A stretch of 64,000 nucleotides of DNA from Lachnospiraceae bacterium (GTDB taxonomy: Bacteria > Bacillota > Clostridia > Lachnospirales > Lachnospiraceae). Below are positions 15,971-26,678 of the stretch, piece by piece. Each line of letters begins with the position of its first letter. Within the stretch, counting starts at the first letter, position 1. Location of the stretch: contig JAEETA010000011.1 in NCBI GenBank assembly GCA_016286555.1, positions 1-64,000 on the forward strand, written 5' to 3'. The notes below the pieces were generated by a model. The model made no database searches. It had not been told where the DNA came from and worked only from the letters and a program-made list of their open reading frames with translations. The position numbers and the translations under genes were made by a program.

Positions 15971-18867
15971 TTGGTGACGCCGGCATCAGGTGTATCCGCA
16001 GTACCTGTGATGAGTTCGTCGGTGTCTGCAAGCCCATAATAGTACTTAATGATATCCCTGGAGATCTGTGCCGCATAGTCCGAGGAGTATCCGAAAGGTA
16101 CTCTCGTTGCCATGGCAATCTCAGGGGTATCCGCAGGTGCATAGCAGATAAACAATGCGTGGTTCGGCCTGTTACGGATCTGCTCTGCGGTACCGGTCTT
16201 GCCTGCTACTTCTACTGCCAGATCCGAGAAATAGGACTTGTTCTGTACCACCATTCTCATACCGTTGTGGATGATGTCCCAGTACTCCTGCGGAAGGTTT
16301 ACGGTGCTGTGAACCTGCGGTTCACGGATGGTCAGGATATTTCCTGCGGGATCCGTGGTGTGATCCAGCAATGTCAGATCGTAGCAGGTGCCGGAATTGG
16401 CGATTGTGGCCGCATATCTGGCCAACTGCGTTGTGGTATAGCTGTTGGTACCCTGTCCGATGGCGGAACGGACTGCGTCGGAGTCCGATACATCGGGGGA
16501 ATACTCGGTGATCTCCACGCCGGACTTTTCCGTAAGGCCGTAGAGATCAGCGTACTCATAAAGCTTGTTCAGACCCAGGGAGTCGTTGTAGCTGCCGTCA
16601 TTTGCGGTGGCCAGCCGGAAGCCCACTTCGTAGAAGAAATAGTTGCAGGAATCCCGGATGGCGGTGACCAGCACCTCGTCTCCGTGGCCGTATCTGCTCC
16701 AGCAACGGGGTGAAGGGGTAATGGATTCAAAGAGGGACACACAGTCAATCTTCGTATCCGGATCGATGACATTATTCATGAGGCCCGCGGAGGCGGAAAC
16801 AATCTTAAAGGTGGATCCGGGGGCCGCCTTGTACTGAGTTGCGAAATTCAGCATGGGGGAGGATTTGTCCGAGATCAGCTGGGCAAAATAATCTGCGTCC
16901 ACGGTATTGGCCATTTTATTGTTGTTATAGCCCGGGTAGGAAACCATGGCCAGGACCTGCCCCGTATGGACATCAGTGATGACCACGGAGGCATTACAGG
17001 GATCCAGCGCCAGCTGCGCCGGTGTCACATCAATGTTGGTGATGCGGTTCATCATGAACTGAAAGGCTGTGAGGGTGCCTGCTTCCAGCGCTTCGATCTC
17101 GCTGACGGGGATCTCGATGGAGTCCTGATCATAGAGCAGGAAACAGATGTCCTTCCCCGTGAGTACATCGTTCATCAGCATGTACTTGAACATCTTCTTC
17201 TGATAGTCGGAAGTGCGATCTGCCAGTCGCATGGTCTCATCACAGAGAGCTTCAAAGATCTCGGAGGAAGTGGCATATTTTTCCTCCATCTTCAGCTTGC
17301 TTGTGTCGATCCAGTTCATTGCGATGCAATAGTCCAGGTACTCGCCCAGGGATATAGTCTCTTCGATGGTCCAGGCCTGGTAGGTGAGATCGTTCACATC
17401 CACCTTCTCCGTCATGATGATGCCGTTTTTGGTTAGAAGGGTGATGATGTTACTTTCGTAGACCTTGTACTCTTCCTCCAGATCGCAGTAGGGTGTCCGA
17501 ACCTCCCGGATCTCGGTGAGCAGCGTCTTGTAGACATTCTCCTTGTAGGAGGAATAGCGTTCGTACACATCCCGCTCGTGAACTTTGGCGTCTTCCGCAC
17601 CGAAGTGGCGATAGTCCAGGATATTATTGTCGATCATGGCAAAATACACATCGTAGATGGGAATCTTGATCTCGGAACTGACGGCCCCGGGAGCATCCTC
17701 CTTGGCATCAATGATCTTCGAGGAGATCAGGCCTGCCAGCTTCTGCTCCAGGATCTCGTAAACGGCGATGGTAAGCCCTCTGTCCAGGGTCAGGTATACG
17801 TCGTTGCCCGCAGTGGGTTCCTGGCGCTCCAGAACGGAGATCACCTTACCGGTGGTATTGACCATAACCCGCTCATATCCCTTGGTTCCCTGCAGGGTGG
17901 ACTCCATATAGCTTTCGATGCCCAGCTTACCCACCACATCGTTGGAGGTGTAGGTGTCCTCAGGCTTTCCTTCCGCAACGGCTGCTTCGTTTAAGGTGAT
18001 GATCTCATCCGAAGAGATTTTTCCGGTATAGCCAAGAACATGGGAAAAATACACAGAATCCTCATACTTACGGATGGTATCCTCTACGATGGTAACGCCG
18101 GGAAGTTCCTCTGCATTTTCCATCAGCACAGCCATGGTCTCATCGGAGATATCGGAAGCCACCACGGTACCGATGTATTTCCGGAAAGCGGTCTGGCTCA
18201 TGGCGTAACGCACATTGATGATCTTCAGCCACATTTCCCGGTCATAGCCTTCTCCCGGCAGCCAGGTGCTCTTTTTGTTCCCCGGTTCTTCGAACTCTCC
18301 CACCGCATAGTGGTAACCGTTGCCGGAATAGCGACTCAGGTACTCCATGATCTCCATGGGGGTGGAGGCCGCTTCCTCGTCCGTCAGTTCATCGGTATAG
18401 ATATGATCGTAGACATCCGCAAGAAAACGCCGCAGAGCAGCGTCCGATACGGAATAGGCAAATTCTCCGTCCTCATCGATATAGATCTTCAAGTCCATAT
18501 TGATGCTGTCCCCGTTTTTCTCGATCATGCGGATCAGGGACTCGATCATGGAATTCAAGGCGGGATTTTTGGAGGAACCGCTTTCGAAGGTATCCTCGAT
18601 CTTCACGGAATAGGCCAGCTGGGAATAGGCCAGGAGATTGCCGTCACGGTCGTAGATATTGCCTCTGGTGGCATCCAGACTGCGGGTCTTCTCCTGCTCC
18701 AGGACAAAATTGTCCAGGTAGGTCTGACCGTTTACAATCTGCAGGTTAAAGCAGCGATGGACCAGAATGCACGCAAGAAAGACCATCCCGATATAAAAGA
18801 TGGTGAGTCTGCTGGTAAATATATTTATGAGTCGCTCTTTAATCTCTTCAAGCACGGCCGATGTCAC
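15961..18867 (-). CDS. Penicillin-binding protein 2 (elongasome transpeptidase), with long insertion
   Basis: N-terminal TM, PBP dimer domain, SxxK PGSTFKIVSA, SCNYFF, AGKTGTAEQI. Confidence 0.95.
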   Translation of the reverse strand: MTSAVLEEIKERLINIFTSRLTIFYIGMVFLACILVHRCFNLQIVNGQTYLDNFVLEQEKTRSLDATRGNIYDRDGNLLAYSQLAYSVKIEDTFESGSSKNPALNSMIESLIRMIEKNGDSINMDLKIYIDEDGEFAYSVSDAALRRFLADVYDHIYTDELTDEEAASTPMEIMEYLSRYSGNGYHYAVGEFEEPGNKKSTWLPGEGYDREMWLKIINVRYAMSQTAFRKYIGTVVASDISDETMAVLMENAEELPGVTIVEDTIRKYEDSVYFSHVLGYTGKISSDEIITLNEAAVAEGKPEDTYTSNDVVGKLGIESYMESTLQGTKGYERVMVNTTGKVISVLERQEPTAGNDVYLTLDRGLTIAVYEILEQKLAGLISSKIIDAKEDAPGAVSSEIKIPIYDVYFAMIDNNILDYRHFGAEDAKVHERDVYERYSSYKENVYKTLLTEIREVRTPYCDLEEEYKVYESNIITLLTKNGIIMTEKVDVNDLTYQAWTIEETISLGEYLDYCIAMNWIDTSKLKMEEKYATSSEIFEALCDETMRLADRTSDYQKKMFKYMLMNDVLTGKDICFLLYDQDSIEIPVSEIEALEAGTLTAFQFMMNRITNIDVTPAQLALDPCNASVVITDVHTGQVLAMVSYPGYNNNKMANTVDADYFAQLISDKSSPMLNFATQYKAAPGSTFKIVSASAGLMNNVIDPDTKIDCVSLFESITPSPRCWSRYGHGDEVLVTAIRDSCNYFFYEVGFRLATANDGSYNDSLGLNKLYEYADLYGLTEKSGVEITEYSPDVSDSDAVRSAIGQGTNSYTTTQLARYAATIANSGTCYDLTLLDHTTDPAGNILTIREPQVHSTVNLPQEYWDIIHNGMRMVVQNKSYFSDLAVEVAGKTGTAEQIRNRPNHALFICYAPADTPEIAMATRVPFGYSSDYAAQISRDIIKYYYGLADTDELITGTADTPDAGVTNEM

Positions 18868-19372
18868 TCCTGTCCCGGGCTTCTTCGAAGGCCTTGTAGA
18901 TCCGCAGGATCAGCGGGTAGATCAGGATCCCCGCCAGGATGGTATAGAGCATTTCCGGCAGGATGACCCTGGAAAGGTAATACCAGAAATCCAGTTTTCC
19001 GCGGAGCAGAAAACGCAGGATATAAACGGTCACTCCGTAGGTCATGTCGCTTCCCAGGATCAGCCAGAGGGGAAGCCGTATATCTTCCGCAAAGAACATG
19101 CCGTAGAACTGACCGTTCAGATATCCCAGAAAGGTACAGATCAAAGCGTTTAAGCCGATGAAATCACCGTAAAAAAGGTCGATGAGGAGGCCGCAGAAAA
19201 ATCCGATGACGATACCGTAGCGCTCTCCGTGGATAAAGCCGTAGACGCTGACTAACAGGATCATCAGATTGGGCACGATGCCTCCCAGATGCAGGTGGGA
19301 AAATACGGAAACCTGCAACAGAAAAAACACTATGATGCTGATGCCGATGGTGATCTTACGCGCCACGCTCAT
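18848..19372 (-). CDS. mreD: Rod shape-determining protein MreD
   Basis: Polytopic ~174 aa between mreC and PBP2; GFFCGLLIDLFYGDFIGLNALICTFLGYLNG. Confidence 0.9.
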   Translation of the reverse strand: MSVARKITIGISIIVFFLLQVSVFSHLHLGGIVPNLMILLVSVYGFIHGERYGIVIGFFCGLLIDLFYGDFIGLNALICTFLGYLNGQFYGMFFAEDIRLPLWLILGSDMTYGVTVYILRFLLRGKLDFWYYLSRVILPEMLYTILAGILIYPLILRIYKAFEEARDRSDIGRA

Positions 19373-20241
19373 TTTTCTTCGATCTCCTGCTTCCTGTCAG
19401 TGATCACGAGGACCACGCTCAAATGTTGAAAATCCACCACCGGAGTCAGCTCACCGGATTTGGTCAGATTGTTGTTGTCCCAATCGATGCTGTTCACGTA
19501 ACCGATGAGGAGCCCCGGCAGATATTTGTCGGAGATCTGGCTCGTGACGATCTTATCGCCCACGGAAGCTTCCTGAGCGGTCTCGGAAAGTCTGGAAAAA
19601 CGGATGTGCCCCGTCTCCATCAGTTCCAGGTCGCCGGAAACGATGAGGGTATCGCCGGTGGAAAGGATCTGACCGCTGACATTGCAGCCGTCGGATATAA
19701 TGCATTTTACCCGGGACCAGTTGGGTTCTACCTTGGTGATGATCCCCACCAGTCCGCCGCCGGCAATGACATTCATGTCAACATCCAGACCGTCGTTGCT
19801 GCCCTTGTCGATGATAAAACTGGTAAACCAGTTGTCGGAATCTCCCGCAATGACGCGGGCCCCAACTTTGTTGTAGGAGTCGTACTCATCGGAAAGTTGC
19901 ATCAGACTGCGGAGCTGATTCAACTCGTATTTTTCCTGGTTCAGGATGGTGTTCTCTTCCGTCAGCTGGTCCACCTGGGCCTTCAGCTCGGCATTTTCCT
20001 CCAGGAGATCTTCTACGGTGCGGAACTCCTCCTTCCTGTTCCCCAGCCATTCACCGATACGTGCCACGCCCTTCTCAAATGGCACAACAACAGCACCCGC
20101 GGCGCCGCTCATGGCCTTGTCAAAGACTGTGGTTCCGTAGGTGATCATCATGAGGACCAGGCATATTAAAGTGAAAATAAGGAGGAGATATTTACCCGGT
20201 ATGGTAAATTTCTCCCCCTTTTGCTTTACGATCGGACTCAT
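19369..20241 (-). CDS. mreC: Rod shape-determining protein MreC
   Basis: TM + coiled coil (ENAELKAQVDQLTEENTIL) + MreC core; between mreB and mreD. Confidence 0.95.
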   Translation of the reverse strand: MSPIVKQKGEKFTIPGKYLLLIFTLICLVLMMITYGTTVFDKAMSGAAGAVVVPFEKGVARIGEWLGNRKEEFRTVEDLLEENAELKAQVDQLTEENTILNQEKYELNQLRSLMQLSDEYDSYNKVGARVIAGDSDNWFTSFIIDKGSNDGLDVDMNVIAGGGLVGIITKVEPNWSRVKCIISDGCNVSGQILSTGDTLIVSGDLELMETGHIRFSRLSETAQEASVGDKIVTSQISDKYLPGLLIGYVNSIDWDNNNLTKSGELTPVVDFQHLSVVLVITDRKQEIEEK

Positions 20242-21248
20242 TTACTCATTCCTTCTACCGGATAAGGGATACGACTGAAGGTGCTCTCCCGCATGATCCG
20301 GGAAAGTCCTTCCACCGTGGTGGTAATGGGGTCATTGCTGATATTGACCTTCAGACCGGTTCCGTTGGCAATATCCTCCACCAGATGGCTGACCTGGCTG
20401 GCACCGCCGGTGAGATAGATGCCGTTGCGGTAAATATCCGCGGAAAGCTCCGGGGGAGCCTTCTCCAGGATCAGTTTGATGTTATCGATGATGTTGCGGA
20501 AATGAACGCCCATGGACTCCACAATAAGTTTCGTGGGAATCTCCCGCTCCACGGGAAGGCCGGTAACGATGTCTCTTCCGAATACCACTGCGCCTCTTCC
20601 GTCCAGCTCCAGATCAAAGAGGGAGTTCTTCACGGACTCGGAGGTCTTGCCGCCGATGAGGAGGCCATACTCGCTTCGTACCGCATTTCGGATGGCTTCA
20701 TCGAATTTCTGGCCACCAACTTTGATCATTCTGCTCAAGACGATGCCGCCCAGGGACAGAATGGAAATCTCTGTAGTTTCAAAGCCCACGTTTACTACAA
20801 AAGTACCCTGAGAAGTGGTGACATCAATGCCCATGCCGATACCGTCGGCTACGGCCTTGTCCACTGCCAGGATCTTGTGTGCCTTTACGCCTGCTTCCTT
20901 CAGCAGGTCATAAAATGCACGCTTCTCCACATCCGTCACATCGCAGGGAACTGCGATGAGGAAGTCCGCAGACTTCAGATTACCGCCCTGCAGATCAGAG
21001 ATCATATAACGGATCACGGTCTCCATATTCCCCAGGTCGGAAATGACGCCGCAGCTTAAGGGATAGGAAATCCGAATGTTGTAGGGGGTCTTCTCGTACA
21101 TGTCGAAGGCGGAATCACCGTAGGCAAAAAGCTCGCCGGGTTCCTTGATGGCGATCATGTTCTTCTGCACGTAGACGGAATCCGTGGCACGGGAATAGAT
21201 TTTGATATGATTGGTACCGAGATCGATACCGAAAGCGTTCGAGTTCAT
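20238..21248 (-). CDS. mreB: Rod shape-determining protein MreB family
   Basis: GIDLGTNHIKIY, PLSCGVISD, AVDKAVADGIGMGIDV, YLTGGASQVSHL. Confidence 0.93.
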   Translation of the reverse strand: MNSNAFGIDLGTNHIKIYSRATDSVYVQKNMIAIKEPGELFAYGDSAFDMYEKTPYNIRISYPLSCGVISDLGNMETVIRYMISDLQGGNLKSADFLIAVPCDVTDVEKRAFYDLLKEAGVKAHKILAVDKAVADGIGMGIDVTTSQGTFVVNVGFETTEISILSLGGIVLSRMIKVGGQKFDEAIRNAVRSEYGLLIGGKTSESVKNSLFDLELDGRGAVVFGRDIVTGLPVEREIPTKLIVESMGVHFRNIIDNIKLILEKAPPELSADIYRNGIYLTGGASQVSHLVEDIANGTGLKVNISNDPITTTVEGLSRIMRESTFSRIPYPVEGMSK

Positions 21249-21961
21249 AGGTTCTGCGGGATATAGTCCCGGTCTCCTTCCAATAATCTGTGCTCGTGGA
21301 AGCTGAAAAATACGCCGTCACCGATGATGATATGATCCTGCAGCGGGATGTCCAGATCCTTTCCGGCCCGGACCACCTTCTGTGTAAAGCTTAGATCCGC
21401 TCTGCTGGGGGTGGGATCACCGCTGGGGTGATTGTGAAGCAAAATGATATTTACCGCATGGCGCTTTAATGCTTCCAGATAAACGGTTCGCGTGGAAATG
21501 AGGGAGAAATTGACGCTTCCTTCGCTGAGCTTTCGTGATGCGATGAGATTCATCTTCGCATCAAAACAGGCCAGCATCACCACTTCCACATCCAGGTGTC
21601 GCATTTGCTCCATGAAATAGGCCGCTACGGAGGCGGAATCATTGCACCGCACCGATTCCTCGGCCCTGGCCATGGACAGTCGCATGGAAAGCTCAGCAAT
21701 GCATTTGAGCTTCACCGCCTTTACTTCTCCGATGCCTTTTACGGACTGCAGGTCCTCCATAGGAATCTCGTAGAGGCTTAAAAGCCCCTGGTGAGGCGTC
21801 TTCCCCAGGTGCAGGATGTGCTGTGCCAGTTCGGTGGCATTCATCCCCTGGGTACCGGTCCGCAGGATCACCGCCAGGAGTTCGCTGTCCGTCAGAGCAC
21901 CGGGCCCGCAGGTCAGAAAGCGTTCGTAAGGCAGTTGCGACAGATCTGTTTGATTTTGCAT
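21245..21961 (-). CDS. radC: RadC family JAB-domain protein
   Basis: LLHNHPSGDPTPSRADLSFT and HIIIGDGVFFSFHE; adjacent to mreB. Confidence 0.95.
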   Translation of the reverse strand: MQNQTDLSQLPYERFLTCGPGALTDSELLAVILRTGTQGMNATELAQHILHLGKTPHQGLLSLYEIPMEDLQSVKGIGEVKAVKLKCIAELSMRLSMARAEESVRCNDSASVAAYFMEQMRHLDVEVVMLACFDAKMNLIASRKLSEGSVNFSLISTRTVYLEALKRHAVNIILLHNHPSGDPTPSRADLSFTQKVVRAGKDLDIPLQDHIIIGDGVFFSFHEHRLLEGDRDYIPQNL

Positions 21962-22000
21962 TGGTCTCCTTCCCCTTCTCCGGGGCAAAAGAAACCTTGG

Positions 22001-22240
22001 TTAACGAATGAAACGATAGATCACAAAGGCGAGGATCATTCCGAAAACACCGGCAATGGTGATGTTAAAGGTAAGTCCGAAGGTCAGCTGGATCAGTCCC
22101 AGGTTCAGCTCCACGGGACTGGTGAGACCGAAGACGCCGCCGAAATCCAGAAAGGTTCCGGGAAACAGTCCCCCGATCAGATTGCCGAAAATGTATCCGA
22201 TGAGTACCAAAACGATCAGTAGCCAATCAGCTTTTTTCAA
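22001..22240 (-). CDS. DUF4321-like small membrane protein
   Basis: 79 aa, two hydrophobic segments; TTG start with GGGGAGG SD. Confidence 0.7.
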   Translation of the reverse strand: MKKADWLLIVLVLIGYIFGNLIGGLFPGTFLDFGGVFGLTSPVELNLGLIQLTFGLTFNITIAGVFGMILAFVIYRFIR

Positions 22241-22292
22241 GAGATATCCTCCCCGGCTTCCTGCCCGAAGGAAGCCTTAAACAAAAGGTATT

Positions 22293-23576
22293 TTACCATA
22301 AAATCAGGTCGCTATCCACCATTGATTGAAATGATTTCAAAATGCCGAATTTCCCGTGAGGCCAGGTAAGTCCGCCCTGGAAATAGACATTATAGGGCTC
22401 CTTTAAGGGGCCGTCTGCGGACAGTTCGATGGAGGAGCCGGATACGAAGGCGCCTGCCGCCATTATGACCTGACTGTCATATCCCGGCATGTCCCAGGGC
22501 TCCGGTGCCACAAAGGAATCCACGGGTGCCGCGGACTGAATGCCCTTGCAAAAGGCGATGAGGGCATCCGCACTGCCTAAGGTAATGGACTGGATGATAT
22601 CCGCTCTGGGAGTATCCGCGGAAGGGTAACATGAATATCCGAAGCGTTCATAGAGATGAGCCGCAAAAATGGCACTCTTCAGTGCGCTTGCGGTGACGGT
22701 AGGGGACAGAAACAGTCCCTGGTACAGCGCAGGAAGGGTACCTAACGTAGCACCCACCTCTTTTCCCAGGCCGGGGGAAGTGAGTCGGTAAGCCGCATTT
22801 TCCACGCATTCCTTCGTGCCTGCCAGGTATCCGCCGATGGGAGCCAGACCTCCGCCGGGATTTTTGATGAGGGAGCCAACTACGAGATCTGCGCCCACAT
22901 CGCCGGGCTCGATCACATCCGTAAACTCGCCGTAGCAATTGTCCACCATGATGATGACTTCAGGCTTGATCTGCTTACAGAAGGCGATCACATCTCCAAT
23001 CTCGGAAACATGGAAGGAAGGTCTGGTCTGGTAACCCTTGGACCGCTGCAGGGTGATCATCTTTGTCTCGGGACGGATGGCTGCGCGGATTGCGTCAAAG
23101 TCAAAGGTACCGTCAGCTTTCAGATCCGCCTGACGATAGGTGATGCCATATTCTGCCAGGGAGCCTTTGGAGGGGCGGATGCCGATGACTTCCTCCAGAG
23201 TGTCGTAGGGCTTGCCGGAGACGCTTAAGAGCTCGTCACCGGGCCGCAGATTGCTCATGAGTGCCAGTGCCAGGGCATGGGTTCCGCAAGTGATCTGGGG
23301 ACGCACCAGGGCGTCCTCTGTATGGAAGATCTGGGCATAGACCTTTTCCAGGGTCTCTCTTCCCAGATCGCTGTAGCCGTAGCCGGTGGTTCCCAGGAGG
23401 CATGCCTCTCCCACCTGGTTGTCCTGCATGGCTTTCAAAACCTTTAACTGATTGAACTGTGCCGTTTCGTCGATGCGCCGGAAGCGTTCCTCCAGATTTT
23501 TACAGATCTCCTCACTGACTTCAAATACCCTGGAGCTGATGCCCAGGCTTTCGTACATGGATTGTAATGCGTCCAA
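22293..23576 (-). CDS. Methionine gamma-lyase/aluminium-resistance family PLP enzyme
   Basis: LGTTGYGYSDLGRETLEKVYA, GTHALALALMSNLRPGD, VDNCYGEFTDVIEPGDVGADLVVGSLIKNPGGGLAPIGGYLAG. Confidence 0.93.
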   Translation of the reverse strand: MDALQSMYESLGISSRVFEVSEEICKNLEERFRRIDETAQFNQLKVLKAMQDNQVGEACLLGTTGYGYSDLGRETLEKVYAQIFHTEDALVRPQITCGTHALALALMSNLRPGDELLSVSGKPYDTLEEVIGIRPSKGSLAEYGITYRQADLKADGTFDFDAIRAAIRPETKMITLQRSKGYQTRPSFHVSEIGDVIAFCKQIKPEVIIMVDNCYGEFTDVIEPGDVGADLVVGSLIKNPGGGLAPIGGYLAGTKECVENAAYRLTSPGLGKEVGATLGTLPALYQGLFLSPTVTASALKSAIFAAHLYERFGYSCYPSADTPRADIIQSITLGSADALIAFCKGIQSAAPVDSFVAPEPWDMPGYDSQVIMAAGAFVSGSSIELSADGPLKEPYNVYFQGGLTWPHGKFGILKSFQSMVDSDLILW

Positions 23577-23602
23577 AATATGTCTCCTGCTTTCTTTCTA
23601 AC

Positions 23603-24571
23603 TTAAGATTGTGTTTGGATCAGACCCAGTTCACGAGCCTTCTCCTTCATAAATGCGACAATTCTGTCATTATCGTGACCAAACTCCCGTTTGTCGATCC
23701 AGATCACATCTCTCTCCCGCCGGAACCAGGTAAGCTGCCGTTTCGCAAAATGTCTGGTGCGTTGCTTGATGAGCTCCACCGCTTCTTCCAGGGGTAAGCG
23801 CCCTTCCAGATAGTCGTAAAGTTCTTTGTAGCCCAGGGCCTGCATGGAGGTGGCATCTGCCGAAACGCCATGCTCGTAAAGCCCTCGTACTTCCGCTAAA
23901 AGACCTGCCTCCATCATGAGATCCACACGCCTGTTGATACGGTCGTACATCACTTCCCGATCATCCGTCAGGACAAAATAGGCGGTGTTGTAGGCATTTT
24001 CTTTAACCCTTTCCCGCTCGTTGTGGATGGAGAACTTTTCTCCCGTGAGATGAAAGTATTCCAGAGCACGGATCACCCGTTTTTCATTGCCTGCGGGGAT
24101 GGCTTCCGCACTTTCGGGATCGGCTTCTTTCAGAAGATTATGCAGTACTTCCTTGCCTTCCCGTTCCGCCAGAGCCCGGAGGGAAGCCTGATAGTCCGGA
24201 TCGTCCGGCATGTCGGTAAAGTCCACATCCTTTACCACTGCCTGAATGTAAAACCCGGTGCCGCCTACCAGGATGGGAAGTTTTCCTTTGCTTCGGATAT
24301 CTTTGATGGCTTCTTTTACCATGCGCTGAAAGGCCTGCACATGGAATTCCTCTTTCGGATCCAGGCAGTCGATCAAATGATGAGGTACCCCCTGCATTTC
24401 CTCGGGACGGATCTTGGCAGAGCCGATATCCATACCACGGTAGACCTGAACGGAATCCGCGGAGATGATCTCACCCTCCAGCTCTTTCGCAATGCGGATG
24501 GAAAGTTCGGTTTTACCTACCGCCGTGGGACCCGAGATAATGAGTAAGGGTTCTTTTTCTTCGCTTCTCAA
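23603..24571 (-). CDS. miaA: tRNA dimethylallyltransferase
   Basis: ISGPTAVGKTELSIRIAKEL, ISADSVQVYRGMDIGSAK, LVGGTGFYIQAV. Confidence 0.97.
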   Translation of the reverse strand: MRSEEKEPLLIISGPTAVGKTELSIRIAKELEGEIISADSVQVYRGMDIGSAKIRPEEMQGVPHHLIDCLDPKEEFHVQAFQRMVKEAIKDIRSKGKLPILVGGTGFYIQAVVKDVDFTDMPDDPDYQASLRALAEREGKEVLHNLLKEADPESAEAIPAGNEKRVIRALEYFHLTGEKFSIHNERERVKENAYNTAYFVLTDDREVMYDRINRRVDLMMEAGLLAEVRGLYEHGVSADATSMQALGYKELYDYLEGRLPLEEAVELIKQRTRHFAKRQLTWFRRERDVIWIDKREFGHDNDRIVAFMKEKARELGLIQTQS

Positions 24572-26652
24572 TCTTCTACGATCCTCTTGAATTTCTTTTC
24601 CAGTTCCGTCTCCGTCATCACGATGATGGTGGGACGGCCGTGGGGGCAGTTGTAGGGATTCTCCAGGGTCAGCAGCTCGTCGATGAGGCGCTCCGCCTCC
24701 GGAAGGGTGAGCTTATCGCCGCCCTTCACCGAAGCTTTGCATGCCATGCCTGCGATCTTTTCCTCGATGACCTTGTAGCTCCCTCTGGCATTTCCGTCGG
24801 AAAGTTCCTCCAGGATCCGCAGGAACAAGGAACCTTCGGACTGACCGTAGAGGTCTGTGGGCACCGCCCGGAGAGCGTATTCACTGCCACCCATATGCTC
24901 GATCTCGAAACCGATGGCTGCAAAGGCGTCTGCGTGCTTCAGATACAGATCCTCTTCAGAGGAGGAAAGGGTGACGATAACGGGAGGCAGAAGGTTCTGG
25001 GAACAGACTGCCTTCTCCCGATAGGCCTTTACCATCCTCTCGTAATTTACCTTTTCATGAGCGGCGTGCTGATCGATGATCATGAGCTTACGCTCGTACT
25101 GAATGAGCCAATAGGTTTCAAACAGCTGGCCGATGATACGGAAATCCTTCCGGTGCTCTTTCGTGAGGATCTTATCCGCAAAGAGGTGCTGTTGCTGCCC
25201 TGACTCACCGATTTCGGGGAAGGCAGTTTGATTTTGCACCTCGGTCTCCGGGGAGGCAGGCTGCCGCTGCCCCCCGATCTCCGTAAAGGAAATGCCGTTT
25301 TTGGCAGGGATCCGCTCATCCGGAGCAAAGAGATCCTTGGCAGGCGGCGCAGGCTCGAAGGGGGCCTTCTCCGCAGTGGTTTCCGTGAAGAAATCTTCTA
25401 CTGTCACCTGCTCAGTTTTCTGAACATCTATGGATGGAGAAACTGCTGCAATCGCACGTTCTGTCGTGGGAGCAGAAATGGGACTCTTTGGTGTGCCTGC
25501 ATTGGAAGGTGTTGTCCCATAGGTACTCTCCTCCCGAACCGCGACCCCTCTGCGCTCCAGCTCAAAGGGCTCGGGATTTTTCCCGGAACGGACCTCGGAG
25601 ATGGATTCCTTCTCCCGCTCCTTCTGTTCCGCCTTGCTTTCCAGCACATGTCCGGGAAGCATCTCCTGCGCCTTCAGCACAGCTCTGATGGCTTCTGAAA
25701 CGGTGGCGTAGAACAGATTGGAATCCTGAATTCTCACCTCCTGCTTGGTGGGATGGACGTTCACATCCACTGCATGAGGATCGATGGTAAAGAGCAGGAA
25801 GCATACCGGGAAGCGGTGCAACATCAGATACTCCCGATAGCCTTCTTCGATGGATTTTGCGATGAGATCGCTGACAACGTATCTTCCGTTGATGTAATAG
25901 ATCTCAAAGTTCCGGTTGGAACGCACCAGTTCCGGCTTTCCCAGGAAGCCTCTGACACTGATGCCGTTTTTGGAAGCGTTAAAGGGCACCAGGGAAAATG
26001 CGATCTCTCTGCCGTAGATCTGGTAGATGGCGTCTTTGAGCTGTGCATTTCCGGAGGTGTGAAAACGGGATTTGCCGTTCACCGTCACCTGAAACGCAAT
26101 CTCCGGATGGGACAGAGCGATGCGCTCCATCACATCGGTAATGGCACTGCCTTCGGTGTTGGGAGTCTTCAGGAATTTTCTTCTGGCGGGGGTGTTGTAG
26201 AACAGGTTCCGCACCAGAATGGTGGTGCCGTTCGGAGCACCCACTTCGGAAAAACTTGTTTCCTTTCCGCCTTCGATCTCCATACGGGTACCGATGAGGG
26301 CATCCGGTGTTTTGGTGATGATCTCCACTCTGCTGACGGCGCAGATGCTGGAAAGTGCTTCACCTCGGAAACCCAGGGACAGGAGCGCGCTTAAGTCTGT
26401 TGCATCCTTGATCTTGCTGGTGGCATGGCGCAGAAAAGCGGTGCGGACTTCGCCTGAAGGGATGCCACAGCCGTCGTCGGTAATGCGGATCCACTCGATG
26501 CCGCCGTCGCGGCACTCCACCGTAATGGCTTTGGCGCCTGCATCCACCGCGTTCTCTACCAGCTCCTTTACCACGCTGGCAGGGCGCTCTACCACCTCGC
26601 CGGCAGCGATTTTGTCTATGGTTGCTTCATCCAATACACGGATCATGATCAA
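24568..26652 (-). CDS. mutL: DNA mismatch repair endonuclease MutL
   Basis: IAAGEVVERPASVVKELVENAVDAGA, GFRGEALSSI, DQHAAHEKVNYE, ACKASVKGGDKL, NCPHGRPT. Confidence 0.98.
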   Translation of the reverse strand: MIMIRVLDEATIDKIAAGEVVERPASVVKELVENAVDAGAKAITVECRDGGIEWIRITDDGCGIPSGEVRTAFLRHATSKIKDATDLSALLSLGFRGEALSSICAVSRVEIITKTPDALIGTRMEIEGGKETSFSEVGAPNGTTILVRNLFYNTPARRKFLKTPNTEGSAITDVMERIALSHPEIAFQVTVNGKSRFHTSGNAQLKDAIYQIYGREIAFSLVPFNASKNGISVRGFLGKPELVRSNRNFEIYYINGRYVVSDLIAKSIEEGYREYLMLHRFPVCFLLFTIDPHAVDVNVHPTKQEVRIQDSNLFYATVSEAIRAVLKAQEMLPGHVLESKAEQKEREKESISEVRSGKNPEPFELERRGVAVREESTYGTTPSNAGTPKSPISAPTTERAIAAVSPSIDVQKTEQVTVEDFFTETTAEKAPFEPAPPAKDLFAPDERIPAKNGISFTEIGGQRQPASPETEVQNQTAFPEIGESGQQQHLFADKILTKEHRKDFRIIGQLFETYWLIQYERKLMIIDQHAAHEKVNYERMVKAYREKAVCSQNLLPPVIVTLSSSEEDLYLKHADAFAAIGFEIEHMGGSEYALRAVPTDLYGQSEGSLFLRILEELSDGNARGSYKVIEEKIAGMACKASVKGGDKLTLPEAERLIDELLTLENPYNCPHGRPTIIVMTETELEKKFKRIVED

Positions 26653-26678
26653 ACCTCAAATGAAAACAGATACTTCGA

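Noticed and set aside
22259-22280. GGCTTCC...GGAAGCC hairpin before the DUF4321 SD
   Set aside because: No T tract and only 7 bp; could affect the SD but not distinguishable from chance by eye.
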